A stretch of 56,532 bases of DNA. Source: Chloroflexota bacterium (lineage in GTDB: Bacteria > Chloroflexota > Anaerolineae > Promineifilales > Promineifilaceae). The stretch lies in NCBI GenBank assembly GCA_018004935.1, contig JAGNBF010000019.1, positions 1,634 to 58,165 of the forward strand, given 5' to 3'. Below the pieces are notes generated by a model. The model made no database searches. It saw nothing but the letters and a program-made list of their open reading frames with translations, and had not been told where the DNA came from. Below, one piece after another: positions 44,987 to 54,394 of the stretch. Each line of letters starts with the position of its first letter. Within the stretch, counting starts at the first letter, position 1. The position numbers were made by a program, and so were the translations under genes.

Positions 44987-47212
44987 TCAAGGAATCCCCC
45001 ACAGCCGGATCACACCATCCAACGCCCCACTGATAACTACCTGACCATCCGGCGTGAAAGCAATCGCCATCACCGTATCTGTATGAGGGGTTAACGTCTT
45101 GAGAGGGTCTGGTGAAGGGACAACGCCTAACAGGTTTGCAGATGGAACAACCCGCAATTGCACCGCCCCTTCCATACCATCTTCCGGCGTCCATCCAGAA
45201 AACCCTTCAACTAATAAATTTGAATCTGGCGAAAAGGCCGCATTTTCTGCCTCAGTGATCAAAAAGGTGATTGAACTATCCCATGAATAAGGCTCATACC
45301 CATCAGGCACAACGGCAAAACGACTGTTTGGAGCAACTGCTAAAATGTATGTGTAATATTCTGTGCTGGGCGTTCGTATTAAATGTCCATCGGATATTGA
45401 CCAGATAGCAAAATCTCCCCCAAAAAACAGTCCCATTATCGCAAACCCGTCTGGCATAACCAAAAATTTCCGCACACGAACGGGTACTTGCTCACCAGTA
45501 AACACACCTTCAACCATAAAATTTTCCAGCGAACCAACCTGGGTCAAGGCAGGGACATCCCATAAGCGCAAATTGCAATCAAAACCGGCCGATAGCAGTT
45601 CACCTGTCAACAAAAACGTCAAAGCCGTAACCCGATCCTGGTGGCCTGTCACCTGGCGGATCAACGTGCCATCGGTCCTTGATCGTAGTTCGATGCGCCC
45701 ATCAGCATGACCTAGAGCAAACCATACCTCTTCTGGCGCAAAACTGATTGCCACCGCTGGATACCGGTAAAGAACCGCCCCATCTTCACGCCGGTACACT
45801 TTTACTTCATCCACATACACAACTCCCACCTGCTGACCATCTGGCGAGATAGTCAAATCAAGAATGGGTGAATCATAGCCATCCACACTATCCAAGATTG
45901 TTCCATCATGCAGTTGACGCACTTGCAAACGCCCGTCCTGGAATCCGGCTATCCACGTTTGCCCATCCGGGGCAAGCTCGAAATCAACAACGCCTTCTTC
46001 AAGGGAATACAATTCTTCCCCAGTTGTCATTTCGTAAAACCGCATACTGCTGTATTCACCATAATCACCCGAATAACCAGGACTTTTGTAATACAAAGCG
46101 GCAACCTGTGCATCGCTTGACATTTCCATTTGATTAGGCGTAGGTGGTTCCGGTGGATCAGGGTAAATAATGGGTTCGTTGCATACATATTTGGTTGCTC
46201 CCGTCAAAGGATTAATCCTGCTCACAGAATAAAGAACGTCGCCATCAGTTTGCTGAATCTCAATTCTTCCCGTCATAGATACGTAACCCATATTTTCAAG
46301 AACAAGTAGCCGCAAATCTTCCTCTGTCGCAAATAAGACATCACCTAAGGCAGGGTGATACTCATATTGCGTATCTAATGAGTGAATTGTGGCTTCCGTT
46401 TGACTTACCCATTTATCTGCCTGCCAATCATAAACATTTACTGTAACCCCATGATTGGACCAAATTGCTATCTTTGATCCATCAGGTGAAAAGGTGAAAT
46501 CAGGTGAGAATTCGATGTTATGGTATGAAAGAACTGAGCCGGTATTGGTGTCCAATATTTCTACGCCTGACGATCTAATAACTCCTAACACAGCCCCATT
46601 AGGTGAAAACTGGGGCTGTTCAGCTCTGTCAAGAAGCATAAAAAGTTGTCGTAAAGGTTCTACTTGCCAGACCTGTAACTCACTCTGTTGAATGACAAGA
46701 GCAACTTTGTCGCCGGTGGGGGAAATGGAAACAGCGGATACGTTGCCGTGGGTGGGAATGAGGCGGGTCGCGGCCGCGAGATCATGCGCATCATGGATCG
46801 TCACCCCCACCCCACTGGCAACCGCCACCCAGTTCCCGTCCGCCGATAGGTCAATATCGGTGATCGTGCCCCGTCCCCAATGGGCCAGTTCCGCTACCTG
46901 AGCCGCATTTTCCACCGTAATTTTGTCGCCAGAACCCGGTACCGGCGTGCCCCCTTCCACCCAGGAAATGGCTGTAGGCAACGGCGTAGGGGTGATCGTC
47001 GGGGTCGTTGTGTTCGTCGGTGTGGGCGTTACGGTTGGGGTAAGGGTTGCCGTAGCCGTTGGGGTGGACGAGGGTATCAGCGTGGCTGTGGGGCTGACCG
47101 TAATTTTTGTGGCTACCTGAGCTACTTCAGTGGGGGTGATAGTCGGTTGAGTCTTGGCGCAAGCCGTCAAGAAAATGAGCAAGAGAACGAGGGCAGGTGC
47201 TGTTTTCATCAT
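44987..47212 (-). CDS. WD40-repeat lipoprotein with Thr/Pro linker
   Basis: A 741-aa secreted protein. The signal (MKTAPALVLLLIFLTACAK) ends in a lipobox, so it should be anchored outside. Next is a Thr/Pro/Ser-rich linker of about 70 residues (TPTPTNTTTPTITPTPLPT), then a propeller of many WD40-like blades, for example GHQDRVTALTFLLTGELLSA...NLRLWDV and the last HTDTVMAIAFTPDGQVVISG. Likely a cell-surface scaffold or sensor; no catalytic motif. Two adjacent ATGs (47212, 47209) are possible starts. It has just one octamer. Confidence 0.85.
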   Translation of the reverse strand: MMKTAPALVLLLIFLTACAKTQPTITPTEVAQVATKITVSPTATLIPSSTPTATATLTPTVTPTPTNTTTPTITPTPLPTAISWVEGGTPVPGSGDKITVENAAQVAELAHWGRGTITDIDLSADGNWVAVASGVGVTIHDAHDLAAATRLIPTHGNVSAVSISPTGDKVALVIQQSELQVWQVEPLRQLFMLLDRAEQPQFSPNGAVLGVIRSSGVEILDTNTGSVLSYHNIEFSPDFTFSPDGSKIAIWSNHGVTVNVYDWQADKWVSQTEATIHSLDTQYEYHPALGDVLFATEEDLRLLVLENMGYVSMTGRIEIQQTDGDVLYSVSRINPLTGATKYVCNEPIIYPDPPEPPTPNQMEMSSDAQVAALYYKSPGYSGDYGEYSSMRFYEMTTGEELYSLEEGVVDFELAPDGQTWIAGFQDGRLQVRQLHDGTILDSVDGYDSPILDLTISPDGQQVGVVYVDEVKVYRREDGAVLYRYPAVAISFAPEEVWFALGHADGRIELRSRTDGTLIRQVTGHQDRVTALTFLLTGELLSAGFDCNLRLWDVPALTQVGSLENFMVEGVFTGEQVPVRVRKFLVMPDGFAIMGLFFGGDFAIWSISDGHLIRTPSTEYYTYILAVAPNSRFAVVPDGYEPYSWDSSITFLITEAENAAFSPDSNLLVEGFSGWTPEDGMEGAVQLRVVPSANLLGVVPSPDPLKTLTPHTDTVMAIAFTPDGQVVISGALDGVIRLWGIP

Positions 47213-47703
47213 GTTATCGCTTTTAAGAAAAAGTGTTTGGCTCTTATGGTTTCGGGTCTTGGGGATTTCGCCGGGTACGGGCAAACCATGTGGTTGCCCC
47301 ACACTGGGCAGGTACAAGGCCAGCCCCTACATTTGGTGTCAACTACCTGAATTCCCCAAGAGCCACGGCCACAATCGTCAATCGAAAATCTTTAATCGTA
47401 AATGCTATAGAATCATATTCTACCTCTGGAGACTTTTCAGCACATTCACCCTACGGCAGAGAAACGATTCCGTTATGCCACCTCCAACAAGCGTATATCC
47501 ACGTTTTGGGGGAGACCTGACAGGTTTTAGAAACCTGTCAGGTCTGTGCCCCACAATTTATGGGTATACTCCTCCAACAATCCAAAATTGACCCAAGTCC
47601 GCTTAGATGTTACGATTTCCCTACAACTCGCCTCTGGGTCGTGTTTTTCTCCCTTTTCCTGGCTATAATGAAGAACAAATCAATCGCTGGAGTTTCACGT
47701 TTT
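47213..47703. repeat. Divergent spacer with two repeats
   Basis: 47235-47360 is the cargo-type repeat (GGCAAACCATGTGGTTGCC inverted repeat, ending CAACTACCTGAATTCCC); 47489-47574 is copy 2 of the GACCTGACAGG hairpin repeat. TATAAT at 47664-47669 may be a -10 box of the downstream gene, though no -35 match is visible. Confidence 0.72.
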
Positions 47704-48843
47704 ATGATGCGTCAACGTTACCTGCTGTTTATTCCGGTTGTTCTCTTCCTGGCCTTGCTCCTGACGGCTCGCCCCGCGGCCGCAGACCAATGCCTCTTCT
47801 ACTCCAACACCATCGGCTACATCTGCCCCACCGGTGTCAGTTCCAACGTCTTCCAAACCCTACAAAAACGAGACGATAGCCTGCTCGACAGCACGATGTA
47901 TGCTTTCCTGTACGATGATGCCAATGTCTACTCGTCCCCCAGTCTGGCCGCCTCCGTCGTGCGTAACGTCGGTCAGGGCTATTTTTACGTCACCATTCGG
48001 GATCGTCTGAACATTGACGATGTTCTTTGGTACGAAATCAACCCTGGCGAATTCGTCCACCAGGATAATATTCGCGAAGTAGATATTTCTGAGTTTACCG
48101 GGTTAGAAATCACCTCCCAACCAGAACGCCCCTTTGGTTGGTTTGTCGCTAATGGCTACCCCAGTCGCTCCGCCGGGGGTGCACCGGATGAAACATTGCC
48201 CCGCCTGCTCAGGTATACTTTTTTTCAGGTGTTTGAAGCGGTCAACGCTGATGATGGCTGGATTTGGTACAACATTGGCGGGGGGTTGTGGATTCCCCAA
48301 ACGTTGGTGAGCCTGGTGGATGTCAGCCCCCGTCCCGAAGGGGTGGGGCCGGATGAGTTATGGGTGGAAGTGGATTTGTATGAACAGACCGCGGCCGCGT
48401 ATGAAGGTGATCGCATGGTTTATGCCACGCTCATCTCCAGCGGGTTAAACCGTTGGCCCACCCACGAAGGGCTATTCCAGGTATGGGACCGCTGGGAAAA
48501 GACCAAGATGTCTGGGGCTGAAGGTAAAGTGGATTACTACTTCATCGAAGATGTCCCCCACACCATGTTCTTTGACAATGACATCGCCTTACACGGTGCG
48601 TTCTGGCATGATCGTTTCGGTTATAAACATAGCCATGGTTGTGTCAACATGCCCCCCCGTGCCTCTGAATGGGTTTTCTACTGGTCAGAAGATGCCAGCA
48701 ACGACCTGTGGGTTTGGGTACACACGTCAGATCCAGCCCACATTTTTGCCAATGCCACCGCCAATCCCACCGAATCTGGGGCTAAAGCCCCCAATTGGAT
48801 GTTTGGTGTAAATGTAACCCCTAGCCGGTTCCTCACAGGGTAA
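47704..48843 (+). CDS. L,D-transpeptidase (YkuD domain), secreted
   Basis: A 379-aa exported enzyme that should form 3-3 peptidoglycan cross-links or attach proteins to the wall. Signal segment RYLLFIPVVLFLALLLTARPAAA; a middle part with SH3-like features (NVYSSPSLAASVVRNVGQGYF; WYEINPGEFVHQDN); and the catalytic YkuD domain with IALHGAFWHDRFGYKHSHGC, where the last Cys is the nucleophile. Starts at 47668 or 47560 are also open; 47704 is preferred because a TATAAT overlaps 47668. Together with the PBP at 613 it indicates a peptidoglycan wall. Confidence 0.88.
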   Translation: MMRQRYLLFIPVVLFLALLLTARPAAADQCLFYSNTIGYICPTGVSSNVFQTLQKRDDSLLDSTMYAFLYDDANVYSSPSLAASVVRNVGQGYFYVTIRDRLNIDDVLWYEINPGEFVHQDNIREVDISEFTGLEITSQPERPFGWFVANGYPSRSAGGAPDETLPRLLRYTFFQVFEAVNADDGWIWYNIGGGLWIPQTLVSLVDVSPRPEGVGPDELWVEVDLYEQTAAAYEGDRMVYATLISSGLNRWPTHEGLFQVWDRWEKTKMSGAEGKVDYYFIEDVPHTMFFDNDIALHGAFWHDRFGYKHSHGCVNMPPRASEWVFYWSEDASNDLWVWVHTSDPAHIFANATANPTESGAKAPNWMFGVNVTPSRFLTG

Positions 48844-49136
48844 CGTGTGGCGTAGAGTGTATTTCGTACACTTCGTTTGTCCCCAGAAGCCCCCACCCCT
48901 AACCCCGCCCCCAGGGGCGGGGAACTATTTGCGGTGCGGTTTGGCGGGCGTCTGCCCGCCAAACCGCACCATTGGTTTTCCCCCCTTCCCTTTGGGAAAG
49001 GGTAGGAGGATGGGTCTTCAGCCCAAATCTACCCAATCCGTGGCCGCCAACAACATGTCATAACCGTGGTAAATATAGATACGTTACAAAATCGAAACAA
49101 AAAAAGAGGGCAGATTAACTGCACTCTTTTTTTGTT
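48844..49136. repeat. Partial hairpin element and terminator
   Basis: 48888-49015 holds the GGGGCGGGG hairpin, a variable stem GGTGCGGTTTGGCGGGC (48933-48970) and the CCCTTCCC hairpin; 49010-49075 is the linked GGGTCTTCAG...CCGTGGTAAAT repeat. 49098-49133 (AAAAGAG.GCAG / CTGC.CTCTTTT with flanking A and T tracts) is a bidirectional terminator. Confidence 0.8.
49098..49133 (-). terminator. Terminator of the UPF0114 gene
   Basis: Minus strand: AAAAAGAGTGCAG-TTAAT-CTGCCCTCTTTTTTT; one mismatched pair in the stem, U tract present, directly after the stop codon. Confidence 0.8.
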
Positions 49137-49631
49137 TCATTCATCCTGAACCGTGCTCTCTTTGCCTTTGCCTTTCTTTTGACTGAGAAAGTAAGTCAAA
49201 GCCGCAATAACCAGGGCAATCGCTCCGCCCAGGTTGAGCAAGTTGCGTTCACCATCCCAGGTTACTACCTGCCCCAAAAACAGCACCCCCATCACCACAA
49301 TGATGACGCCGATGAGTTTATCCTTCAAATCATCGAGAGTGCGGATCACCAACCATTTGGGCAAAGTGGGCAAATCGTCAATAAACAACTCGTACAGGCC
49401 CAGAGCGATGATGTAGAAAACGGTTCCCAGGAGAAACAAGTCAACCGTTTCGATAAAAGCTAACGCCAGGGTTTTGGCCCCCTTGCTACTGACATCAGCG
49501 GTCTGAAGGGTGTCTACAATCAGGGTAATGATTTCCACACCACCATAAAGCAATATTGTGGTCGCGGCCGCGAACGACCCCACCACCGCAATCAAAATCA
49601 AATACCGGCTGGCCGTTAGAACACGTTGCAT
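49137..49631 (-). CDS. UPF0114 (YqhA) family membrane protein
   Basis: A 164-aa integral membrane protein with four hydrophobic segments (YLILIAVVGSFAAATTILLYGG; ETVDLFLLGTVFYIIALGLYELFI; LIGVIIVVMGVLFLGQVV; GGAIALVIAALTYFL). FLLGTVFYIIALGLYELF followed by the (L/I)DDLK motif is characteristic of the YqhA family, whose function is unknown. ATG 49631 follows GGGAGTATTG; this site is at the end of a cruciform repeat (49646-49696) that abuts the gene. Confidence 0.85.
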   Translation of the reverse strand: MQRVLTASRYLILIAVVGSFAAATTILLYGGVEIITLIVDTLQTADVSSKGAKTLALAFIETVDLFLLGTVFYIIALGLYELFIDDLPTLPKWLVIRTLDDLKDKLIGVIIVVMGVLFLGQVVTWDGERNLLNLGGAIALVIAALTYFLSQKKGKGKESTVQDE

Positions 49632-49719
49632 CAATACTCCCAAGATGTAGGGCGATTTTGTAAATCGCCCGGACGATTTACAAAATCGTCCCACAAAATT
49701 TTATCCCTGTCAGCAAACC

Positions 49720-50340
49720 TTACATTTCCCACGTGGCATCACCAAAAAAGTTGCCATGATCCTTATGGGCAAAGGCGGTCATCGCCGCCCGTTTGTCCCC
49801 CAGGCGGAACGATGGGCCGTGTCCGGGGTAACAAACCGTGTCATCCGGCCAGGTGAGGATGATGTTACGCAGATTGGCTAACGTCATCTGAAACCCCTCA
49901 CGGCTCCAGGTGCGCCCTGGCCCACCCTCAAAAATCGTGTCGCCCACGATAACCCGATGATCATTCTCCAAAATGAAACAAATCTGATCGGGGATGTGGC
50001 CGGGGGTGTGTTGCACGCGCAAGGTGTAGTTGCCCACCTGCACCGTGTCGCCAGTGTCGAGCAGACGATCCGCTTGGGGGTCAAAGTTGTTGAAATGCGG
50101 CCCGGGATGGCTCATCACCGGCACACCCAACCGCTGGCGCATTGTCGCCAACTCCATCACATGGTCGGGGTGGGTATGGGTGAGCAGAATGGCGATGGGC
50201 GTTGTGTTCGCCACCATCTCGGCCAGGGTGTCGGGATCGGCTCCGGGGTCAAACAGGACGCTCTGCCGGGTTTCCGGGCAGAGCAGGGCATAGGTGTTCA
50301 TCGGCCAGGGGCCAACGGTGCGGGGGATGAGGGTGAGCAT
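49720..50340 (-). CDS. Metallo-beta-lactamase-fold hydrolase (glyoxalase II-like)
   Basis: A 206-aa hydrolase. The metal-binding motif HTHPDH near 75, the later H in HTPGHIPDQ, D in IVGDTIFEGGPGR and H in CYPGHGPS give the full dinuclear site. Small proteins like this hydrolyse thioesters or act on persulfides; glyoxalase II is the common label but GSH is probably absent in this phylum. ATG 50340 follows AAGGAG; a longer frame to 50421 has no such site. Confidence 0.88.
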   Translation of the reverse strand: MLTLIPRTVGPWPMNTYALLCPETRQSVLFDPGADPDTLAEMVANTTPIAILLTHTHPDHVMELATMRQRLGVPVMSHPGPHFNNFDPQADRLLDTGDTVQVGNYTLRVQHTPGHIPDQICFILENDHRVIVGDTIFEGGPGRTWSREGFQMTLANLRNIILTWPDDTVCYPGHGPSFRLGDKRAAMTAFAHKDHGNFFGDATWEM

Positions 50341-50751
50341 GAGGGGTAACTCCTTGTAAAAATGGGGACTCTGGGAACTCAGCGAATAGTCAATGGTTAA
50401 TAGCCAACTGTCAAGTGCCAATGACTGTCCACAGCAATTCTCAATTTGGCCTGAACGTCTAAAAATGGTGCGGCCGCCCGGCCGTAAAACGGACCGGGCT
50501 ATGTTTACAAAGGTCGTTGGCCTGTGGTTTTAGCCCGTAGGGCTTGTATTGATAGCCCGACGGTCAACTGTGCGCTCTCTATACAGGTGAAGCCGGGCTT
50601 CGGCAAGCTCAGCCCTCGAGAATGTGTAGGGTGAACAGCCTGAAAGGCTGTTCTACGGCTGGGCCATTTTTCGAGCGTGCTTTTGGCGGGCAACGGTTTT
50701 AACCATTGGTTAAATTGAGAATTGCTGGACTGTCCACTGTCCACTGAGTTC
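50341..50751. mobile_element. CAGCAATTCTC miniature element in intergenic DNA
   Basis: The element itself spans 50432-50727 (296 bp), inverse orientation to 12206-12528, with CAGCAATTCTCAATTT / AAATTGAGAATTGCTG ends and perfect 9-bp direct repeats GACTGTCCA at 50423-50431 and 50728-50736. It contains one GCGGCCGC (50469). The rest of the interval is short spacer with a GTCCACTGTCCACTG tandem. Confidence 0.92.
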
Positions 50752-52434
50752 CTATCTTCCTACACCAACCGTGCCGCCAAAGACGGCAGACATTTCTTCG
50801 TAGATAGCGGCGATGCTGGCGACATCGCCCTGGTAAAAGTTGCCGTTGCCCGCGGCCGCGAACTGTTGCAACACACTTTCATCGGCATCCGAACCATAGG
50901 CAATGACAAAAACGGTGGTATCGTTCGCGGCCGCGAGGCCCAGCAGTTGATCACCAAAACTGTAATTAAAGCTGTACGTATCCACCCCATCACTGAGCAC
51001 CACCATCGCATTCGTGGTCTGGGGGGTTGTCGTTTCGGTGATCACCTGCGATCCCAGACCGATGGCATCATACAGCGTGGTATCCCCATCGGCGACCAGG
51101 CCACGAATGGTGTTCAATAGAATTTCGCGGGCTTCACCCACCTTTTCATATCGGGCGACCAGTACCGGTTGCTGGGCAAAGGCGATGATGGTCAGGTAAT
51201 CGTTTTCGCCCATCTGCTCTACAAATTCCAGCGCGGCCGCACGCATCCCTTCCATCTTGCTCCCCGCCATACTGCCCGATACGTCCAACAGCATAACCAG
51301 ATTCACCGGTTTGCGGGCCGCTTGCCACAGCGATTGCACCGCATAAACCGTTTCCACAGTAGGTGCGGCAAAAACCACCTTCGGCTCAGACAAATCCACC
51401 CCATTCACCCCATCCAACGGTGCGCCCACCGTAACAGCCTCATTGACCGGGCGCAGACCGGCGGCCAACGCCAGTTGTTGCGCTGGTTCACTCAACAGGT
51501 AATCCCGGAACAGTTCAGCCACTTCCTGGTCTACCTCACTGGCGGAGCTATTCAGGCAGGCAGGGAAATCGGCCATGAATGTGCCTTCAAATGGGTAGAT
51601 GGGCACGATCTGGCTGTTACCGTACTGGATGACGGTGCTTTCATAGACAATAGCCGCACTCAGATAGCTCGTACCCCGCTCGCCCATCGTCTGCCCCAGC
51701 ACCGCCGTCGCCGGGCTGAACGTCGCCACCGCACTCTCAAAGGCGGTCACAGACGCCTGCACCGAGGGTTGTTGGATGTCGTCGGTGCTGATGGCCTCGG
51801 TTTGGGATTCGGCGGCCTGGACTATCGCCAGCAGGGTGCTGGCTCCTGAAGCGGACAGGCCAGGATGGGTATGCCCCAGCCGCAGAGTTTCACCGTATTG
51901 CCCGCCACTGTAATATTCCCAGGCCACCGGGTCGGCGGCCAAGCCGCTGACATCCAACCAGCCCAACGACCGGTTAGGCCAGCCGAACAGTTCGGCCACC
52001 TCGCGCCACATGGCGATAACCAACGGGCTTTGCGCCGTGCTGACACAATCACTCTGGTAGTTATTCATGCCCTGGTCGGCCAGAATGCTTGTCCAGACGG
52101 CACTATCAGGCAACCAGAGAACGGGCAGTTCGGCTCCGCCGGTCATGTCGGCAATGGCTTGCCCCGGTTCGACGCTGTTGAGGGTGACAAAGGCGGTTTG
52201 TTCGTCGCCAACGGGATTTTGGGCGTTGTTGAACTGGGCGATGGCGTTTTCTAACCAGGGTTGCAGGCTGGTAGTGGCGACGATGGTAATCGCGGCCGCG
52301 TTCCTCGGCATCTCTACCGTTGTCTCATCTGTTTCGTTGGTCACATTATTGGAGCCGGTGCAAAGGCACGCGGCCGCGAATAACGACAAAAACGTGAGTA
52401 GATAAACCAGACCACGTGAAGTTTGTTTGTGCAT
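50752..52434 (-). CDS. Substrate-binding and VWA domain lipoprotein
   Basis: A 560-aa surface protein. The signal ends FAAACLC with a lipobox-like Cys at 23. Residues 45-335 are a type II periplasmic-binding-protein domain (ITIVATTSLQPWLENAIAQF; ELPVLWLPDSAVWT; FFAGTF-like end VPIYPFEGTF, SEPAQQLALAAGLRPVN). Residues about 375-560 are a von Willebrand A domain with complete MIDAS DVSGSM (384-389) and VVLSDGVDTYS. No permease or ATPase is nearby, so import is unlikely; metal- and ligand-dependent surface binding is more plausible. The next gene upstream is a second substrate-binding fusion. Confidence 0.86.
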   Translation of the reverse strand: MHKQTSRGLVYLLTFLSLFAAACLCTGSNNVTNETDETTVEMPRNAAAITIVATTSLQPWLENAIAQFNNAQNPVGDEQTAFVTLNSVEPGQAIADMTGGAELPVLWLPDSAVWTSILADQGMNNYQSDCVSTAQSPLVIAMWREVAELFGWPNRSLGWLDVSGLAADPVAWEYYSGGQYGETLRLGHTHPGLSASGASTLLAIVQAAESQTEAISTDDIQQPSVQASVTAFESAVATFSPATAVLGQTMGERGTSYLSAAIVYESTVIQYGNSQIVPIYPFEGTFMADFPACLNSSASEVDQEVAELFRDYLLSEPAQQLALAAGLRPVNEAVTVGAPLDGVNGVDLSEPKVVFAAPTVETVYAVQSLWQAARKPVNLVMLLDVSGSMAGSKMEGMRAAALEFVEQMGENDYLTIIAFAQQPVLVARYEKVGEAREILLNTIRGLVADGDTTLYDAIGLGSQVITETTTPQTTNAMVVLSDGVDTYSFNYSFGDQLLGLAAANDTTVFVIAYGSDADESVLQQFAAAGNGNFYQGDVASIAAIYEEMSAVFGGTVGVGR

Positions 52435-52723
52435 GGTTATTCCCCTGAAGGGTTATGGGTAAACTAAAATAAAAAGATTTTCACCGCCAAGACGCAAAGG
52501 ACGCAAAGGTTTACTCTGGGCTTCTTTTCTTCTTAGCGATCATGGCGTCTTAGCGGTTCGGCATGGTTCAGGTCAGCTTTACAAATTTGTAGGACGATTT
52601 GGTAAATCGTCTCGTGGGCGATTTACCAAATCGCCCTACAAAGTGTTAAGCACCGTTTGCCGACTTTTGAACCACGCCAGCGGTTCTATTTATTGACAAG
52701 ACTTACCCATAACATTCCCTTGT
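52435..52723. repeat. Spacer with cruciform repeat
   Basis: 52480-52555 is a CCGCCAAGACGCAAAGGACG...AGCGGT repeat; 52562-52676 is the reverse complement of 5497-5607, including the flanks CATGGTTCAGGT and TTTGAACCACGCC, so both copies share boundaries. Confidence 0.75.
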
Positions 52724-54394
52724 TTACCGCCCTGCCGTAATCAGACGCATCTCCACATACCGGTCTTCTGCCTGGAGCGTGGCATCAGCCGTGCCCCGGT
52801 GATCTTCCGGTGGAAGCGTGGCCGTCACGATGAAGCGGGCCGGGTCCACCCCTTGCGACACGAGGTAATCTACGACTGATTGCGCCCGTGCTTCGGCAAA
52901 CTCCAGAATTTCGGCTTCGGTATACGTTGCGCCCGTAAAGGGATCCACATCCGGCCAGGCGGACGAACCTTTCACTTCCAAAAACAGGCCGATACTTTGT
53001 TGGAGCGTGGGGATGACGCATTCATCCAATTGGCGACGGGCTTCCAGCGTCAGTTCGGTGGAGTTGGGCAGGAAGTCGAATTTGCGGCAGGGCAAAACCG
53101 CCAGGGTAATGGCGTCGGCGGTGTCTACATCCACACCGGAAAGGTCGAGTTGGGCCGAGATGGAGAAAGTGTCGTTGATCGGTTTACCGTTGGCTTGCAG
53201 GTTGGCCTGTTGCGCCGCCCGCTCCACAAAGCGGGTATCTACCAGATCGGCCGTGTTGTATTCAGGGATGGTCAGGCCAGAAACGGAGATGGCCCACACC
53301 CGTTTGGCGATCTCCAGCCGGTTGACGAGGGGGGTGGGATCGCGCATGACGAAGGCGTTGTCGCCCAGGTCGGCCTGGGCGACGTTGGTGAGCCAGGCCC
53401 GGAAGTCGTCGCCAGCAGATTCGGGATAGACGAAGGACCAGTCGTTATGACCCCAACTGGCAATCTGCGCGGCCGCAGAGTCAAACCCTTCTACCTGTGC
53501 CTTCAAGGTGGCAAACCAGGCATTGTGGAACGATTGCACCAGATCGGCCTCATTGGCCACCGATTGGCGTGAAGTCACGATCACGTCTACTACAATCCGC
53601 ATCTGCGCCGAACTAAGAATAGGCTGACCCCCACTACTTTCGGCGTCAAAAATATCCGGCTCCCAGCCGGAAACCGCATCCGCCTGATTGGCGTTGAAAG
53701 CGGCCACCGCATCGGCTACGCTGTCTTGGGGAACCAGGGTCACGTCAAAACGGGGATTGAGCCGGGCAATGGAGAGGGAGTAGTAGAGGAAATATTCCCC
53801 CACACTGTTACGGGCAAAGGCGATCCGTTTGCCTGCCAGATCATTGATGGTAGTGACATCTCGCCCCCACAACTGGTCAGCACCCGCACTTTCATCCACG
53901 ATGGCGGTGATGACGCCCGGACTGGTCAGGGCCACCGAGTCCAGCGTCGTCAGCAGGCAATCCCATTGCCCATTGTTCAGCAAGGCCGTGCGTTGTTCCT
54001 CGGAGACATCATAAGCCGGGTCTTCATCCAGGAAGAAGGGCACAATGCCCAGGTGGAAGCCATTAGCGACATCCTGACCGGCCATTTGCATCTGTTGCAG
54101 GGTGAAGTAACTGCCAAAGGCATCGGCCCCACAGATGTAGGTGGGCAAACCATCACTCAGATCGGCACCGGGTGCATAAACGGGTTCAGGTGAATCCAGT
54201 TGTTCACTGGTATCTCCGCCATTACTGGTTGTGCGGGTTGGGGTCGCTATGTCGCCGACCTCGGCGACAGGTGTTGCGGTGGCATCCTGATCACGGTTAT
54301 TGATGAGAACAACCCCGGCGATGATGCAAATGACCACCACCGCCAGACCAACGATGCCGATAAAGATGAGTCGGGTGCGATCCATGTTGTTCAT
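52724..54394 (-). CDS. Substrate-binding and OmpA-like domain fusion protein
   Basis: A 556-aa protein with one N-terminal membrane helix (LIFIGIVGLAVVVICIIAGVVLI) and a short Thr/Ser linker. Residues about 75-400 form a type II periplasmic-binding domain (LPTYICGADAFGSYFTL; LTSPGVITAIVDESAGADQL; AGKRIAFARNSVGEYFLYYS; ADAVSGWEPDIF). Residues about 430-556 are OmpA-like (FDFLPNSTELTLEARRQLDE; ARAQSVVDYLVSQGVDPARF), a peptidoglycan-binding fold. The fusion would tether a binding domain to the cell wall. ATG 54394 has AGGAG at 8 nt. The VWA fusion gene lies 289 bp downstream, same strand. Confidence 0.86.
   Translation of the reverse strand: MNNMDRTRLIFIGIVGLAVVVICIIAGVVLINNRDQDATATPVAEVGDIATPTRTTSNGGDTSEQLDSPEPVYAPGADLSDGLPTYICGADAFGSYFTLQQMQMAGQDVANGFHLGIVPFFLDEDPAYDVSEEQRTALLNNGQWDCLLTTLDSVALTSPGVITAIVDESAGADQLWGRDVTTINDLAGKRIAFARNSVGEYFLYYSLSIARLNPRFDVTLVPQDSVADAVAAFNANQADAVSGWEPDIFDAESSGGQPILSSAQMRIVVDVIVTSRQSVANEADLVQSFHNAWFATLKAQVEGFDSAAAQIASWGHNDWSFVYPESAGDDFRAWLTNVAQADLGDNAFVMRDPTPLVNRLEIAKRVWAISVSGLTIPEYNTADLVDTRFVERAAQQANLQANGKPINDTFSISAQLDLSGVDVDTADAITLAVLPCRKFDFLPNSTELTLEARRQLDECVIPTLQQSIGLFLEVKGSSAWPDVDPFTGATYTEAEILEFAEARAQSVVDYLVSQGVDPARFIVTATLPPEDHRGTADATLQAEDRYVEMRLITAGR

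Noticed and set aside
51169-51849. 226-codon frame antisense to the VWA fusion gene
   Set aside because: No recognisable domain; the minus-strand gene has complete binding-protein and MIDAS motifs.
52880-53572. 230-codon frame antisense to the OmpA fusion gene
   Set aside because: Shadow of a GC-biased coding strand; no start signal.
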